Part shown: positions 61,758 to 64,000 of the stretch, one piece after another | Layout: each line of letters begins with the position of its first letter | Numbering within the stretch: position 1 is the first letter of the stretch | Assembly: GCF_900167275.1 (NCBI RefSeq) | Contig: NZ_FUWX01000008.1 | Coordinates: forward strand, 41,633 to 105,632 | Origin: Cetobacterium ceti | GTDB lineage: Bacteria > Fusobacteriota > Fusobacteriia > Fusobacteriales > Fusobacteriaceae | DNA length: 64,000 nt | Direction of reading: 5' to 3' | Notes under the pieces: generated by a model | The model's database searches: none | What the model saw: the letters and a program-made list of their open reading frames with translations, nothing else | What the model was told of the DNA's origin: nothing | Made by a program: the position numbers and the translations under genes

Positions 61758-62740
61758 TGGAAGATATTTTAGTGAAACTAGAAAATATAAATAAAAGATT
61801 TCCCCTTAATAAAAAAAGTTTAAATGGAGAAAAAAAGTTTGTCCATGCGGTTAATGATGTATCTCTAGAGATATATAAGGGAGAAACTCTTTCTATAGTA
61901 GGAGAAAGTGGATGTGGAAAAAGTACTTTAGGAAGAGTTATAAATAAACTTTTAGATGTGGAGGAGGGGAAAGTTATATTTCAAGGGGAGGATATAACAA
62001 AGTATTCTCCTAAAGAGATGTTAAAGTTTAGAAAAGAAATGCAAGTTATATTTCAAGACCCCTATGGATCTCTTAATCCTAGAATGAAAATAAAGGAATT
62101 AATAGGAGAACCTCTTTTGGTTCATAGTAAACTAACCAAGGAGGAAAGGGAGAAAAAAGTTTTTGAGCTTTTGGATTTAGTAGGCCTTAGTAAAACCCAT
62201 GGAGAAAGATACCCCCATGAATTTAGTGGAGGACAAAGACAAAGGGTAGGAATAGCTAGAGCAATATCAGTTAGCCCTAGTTTAATAATAGCTGATGAAC
62301 CTATATCAGCTTTAGATGTAAGTATTCAAGCTCAAGTTATAAATATATTTAAGGAGTTACAGGAAAAATTTAATTTAACATATTTTTTTATATCCCATGA
62401 TTTAAGTGTGGTAGAAGTTATTTCAGATAGGGTCGGAGTAATGTATTTGGGGAATTTAGTTGAAATAGGAAGTAAGGAAAGTATATATAGTAACCCACAA
62501 CATCCATATACAAAGGCACTTTTATCTGCAATACCTGTTCCAGATGTGGGGAAAAAAAGAGAAAGAATTATTTTAAAGGGAGATGTACCTAGTCCTATAG
62601 ATAGACCTAAGGGATGTCCTTTTTCCACAAGATGTAGTGAAGTATTTGAAAAATGTAAAAAAGAAATGCCAAAGTTAAAAAAATATTTAAAAGGAGATGG
62701 GGAACATAGAGTTGCCTGTCATTTATTAGGGGAGGAATAA
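61757..62740 (+). CDS. Peptide-type ABC transporter ATPase, DppF type
   Basis: A 327-residue ATPase partner of the preceding gene: Walker A GESGCGKST, signature FSGGQRQRVGIARA, Walker B LIIADEPISALD, and C-terminal CPFSTRCSEVFEKC. It ends 4 bases before the M81-family gene, so all six genes are likely one transcript. Confidence 0.95.
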   Translation: MEDILVKLENINKRFPLNKKSLNGEKKFVHAVNDVSLEIYKGETLSIVGESGCGKSTLGRVINKLLDVEEGKVIFQGEDITKYSPKEMLKFRKEMQVIFQDPYGSLNPRMKIKELIGEPLLVHSKLTKEEREKKVFELLDLVGLSKTHGERYPHEFSGGQRQRVGIARAISVSPSLIIADEPISALDVSIQAQVINIFKELQEKFNLTYFFISHDLSVVEVISDRVGVMYLGNLVEIGSKESIYSNPQHPYTKALLSAIPVPDVGKKRERIILKGDVPSPIDRPKGCPFSTRCSEVFEKCKKEMPKLKKYLKGDGEHRVACHLLGEE

Positions 62741-62744
62741 AAAG

Positions 62745-64000
62745 ATGAAAAGAATATTAGTTGGATCGATGCACCATGAGTCAAATACATTTAATCCAAT
62801 AGTAACTGATGAGAAGGATTTTATAATTAAATATGGGGAAGAATCACTGAAGTTTGAAAGTAAAAATAATGCTTTAAGGGGAATAGTTGATACTTTAACT
62901 GAAAAGGGTTATGAAGTTGTACCAACACTTAGTGCTAGAGCTGTTCCAAATGGGGAAGTAAGCTATGATCTTTATATGAGATTAAAAAAGGAGTTTATAG
63001 AAAGAGCAATAGAAGCAGATAAAATAAAGAAAATAGATGGAATAAATTTAGCTCTTCATGGATCAATGAGAGTTAAGAATTTTGGAGAGGCTGAAGGGGA
63101 TTTACTAGAAGAATTAAGAAAATATTTTAAAGATATTCCAATTATAGTGGCTTTAGATATGCATACAAGTATGAGTAATAAAATGTATGAAAATGGAGAT
63201 GGGTTTGTGGCATATAAATGTGCTCCACATACAGATTGCTTTGAAACTGGGGAACATTCAGCTAATATATTAATAGAAGCTTTGGAAAAAGATATAAAAC
63301 TTATAAAGGCATGGTTAAAATTACCTATATTAATAGCTGGAGAACAAAGTGAAACATCAACGGAACCTATGGTTTACTTTATAAATAAATGTAGAGAGTT
63401 TGAAAAGGAAGAGGGAATTTTAGGGGTATCTATGCTTATGGGATATCCTTGGGCAGATACTTCAGAGGCAACAGTTGGATTATATATGGTAGGAACTGAT
63501 GAAGAGAGAATGCAAGAAATAGGAGGTACATTTGGTTGGGAAATTTATGAAAAAAGAAAGGAATTTAAATTTCATACGGAAACATATATGCCAGAAGAGG
63601 CTTATGAGGTTGCCTTAGATGCCATAGAAGAAGAGAAATTCCCAATCTATCTTTCAGATTCAGGGGATAATCCCACAGCGGGGTCTTCATCTGATTGTAC
63701 AGAGCTTTTAGAAATCATATTAAATAATGAGAGAACAAAATCTATTTCAAATCCAGTTATATATGGGGGGATTTATGACCCAGAGGCAACTTTACAGTGT
63801 AAGGGGAAAATAGGAGAGGTTTTAGATTTAAATATAGGAGCTAAATTTGATAAGATAACAACAAAACCTCTTATGTTAAGAGGAGAGGTTAAAAATTATA
63901 TTGAAAAATGGGGAACATATGAAAGTGATTTAGCTGTTTTCACAGTTAATAATGTAGATATAATTTTAGGAGAAAAACATGTGGGGTATATAAGTCCTAA
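62745..64000 (+). CDS. M81-family (MlrC-like, DUF1485) metallopeptidase, cut by the window end
   Basis: The reading frame from ATG 62745 (GGGGAGG upstream) stays open to the window end, giving 418 codons without a stop. SMHHESNTFNP at the N-terminus, then ALDMHTSMSNKM, CAPHTDCFETGEH and SDSGDNPTAGSSSDCTELL are the metal-binding and signature blocks of the MlrC/M81 family, named for microcystin degradation but widespread with unknown natural substrates. As the final gene of a peptide-type ABC transporter unit it may process an imported peptide or amide. The C-terminal part is not seen. Confidence 0.9.
   Translation, partial: MKRILVGSMHHESNTFNPIVTDEKDFIIKYGEESLKFESKNNALRGIVDTLTEKGYEVVPTLSARAVPNGEVSYDLYMRLKKEFIERAIEADKIKKIDGINLALHGSMRVKNFGEAEGDLLEELRKYFKDIPIIVALDMHTSMSNKMYENGDGFVAYKCAPHTDCFETGEHSANILIEALEKDIKLIKAWLKLPILIAGEQSETSTEPMVYFINKCREFEKEEGILGVSMLMGYPWADTSEATVGLYMVGTDEERMQEIGGTFGWEIYEKRKEFKFHTETYMPEEAYEVALDAIEEEKFPIYLSDSGDNPTAGSSSDCTELLEIILNNERTKSISNPVIYGGIYDPEATLQCKGKIGEVLDLNIGAKFDKITTKPLMLRGEVKNYIEKWGTYESDLAVFTVNNVDIILGEKHVGYISP

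Noticed and set aside
1-64000. tRNA, rRNA, integrase, transposase or phage genes.
   Set aside because: None could be recognised on either strand; the region reads as ordinary chromosome with metabolic islands.

Overview
The window is about 64 kb of very AT-rich DNA (roughly 28-30 % GC by eye) and almost certainly comes from a Fusobacterium-like organism (Fusobacteriota). Supporting signs are strong AGGAGG-type ribosome binding sites and AGA/TTA codon bias together with Gram-negative envelope genes (a YadA-type trimeric autotransporter, lipoproteins with clear lipoboxes, a MacAB/TolC-type efflux set), plus a Firmicutes-style ethanolamine locus controlled by an ANTAR two-component system. No rRNA, tRNA, CRISPR array, intact insertion sequence or phage is visible. 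Species assignment is inference.

Layout. 1-965: cold-shock gene and a small lipoprotein. 1105-4023: class II aldolase, mtnA and mtnK, a salvage module for 5-methylthioribose / 5-deoxyribose (DHAP shunt). 4074-5234: DUF819 membrane protein with an internal deletion. 5420-7118: an unknown small gene, an orphan Cas6 and a NudL-type Nudix gene. 7226-22998: a complete ethanolamine utilisation (eut) microcompartment locus: eutS, eutP, eutVW, an EutV-responsive antiterminator, then eutA, eutB, eutC, eutL, a tailed BMC shell protein, eutM, an exported HAD phosphatase, eutE, eutT, pduL-type phosphotransacylase, a hypothetical, eutN, an 84-residue unknown, eutH, eutQ and eutG. 23064-28801: acetyltransferases, a VirK/YbjX protein, a ClpP-fold membrane-anchored protein, a VOC relic, a SHOCT protein and an exported 5'-nucleotidase. 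28893-32627: divergent argG and argH, with an amino-acid-binding protein and a probable Arg leader-peptide attenuator. 32669-33529: YadA-like adhesin. 33737-37912: TolC/MacA/MacB-type efflux operon whose permease has an in-frame TGA. 38003-40009: arsenic-type cluster (thioredoxin-like, ArsP-type permease, ArsR, divergent ArsC-like). 40193-42974: two-component system flanked by two small exported proteins. 43090-49504: tctCBA transporter, a GntR regulator and an aconitase-family hydratase sharing operators. 49704-54267: unknowns, GNAT, EamA transporter, intact second copy of the DUF819 gene, YaiI protein. 54402-57326: NhaC antiporter, sirtuin, GNAT-ASCH fusion. 57466-64000: five-gene peptide-type ABC transporter followed by an M81 (MlrC-like) gene cut by the window end.

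How the genes work together. Ethanolamine enters through EutH and is cleaved by the B12 enzyme EutBC (reactivated by EutA, cofactor from EutT) inside a shell of EutS/L/M/N. Acetaldehyde then goes to ethanol (EutG) or acetyl-CoA (EutE), acetyl-phosphate (PduL-type) and acetate. EutV/EutW control transcription through a textbook pair of hexaloop hairpins overlapping a terminator just before eutA. Two neighbours probably feed the same chemistry: the exported phosphatase could release ethanolamine from phosphoethanolamine, and the aldolase/MtnA/MtnK module could salvage 5-deoxyribose from spent adenosylcobalamin to DHAP and acetaldehyde. Both links are inference from gene order.
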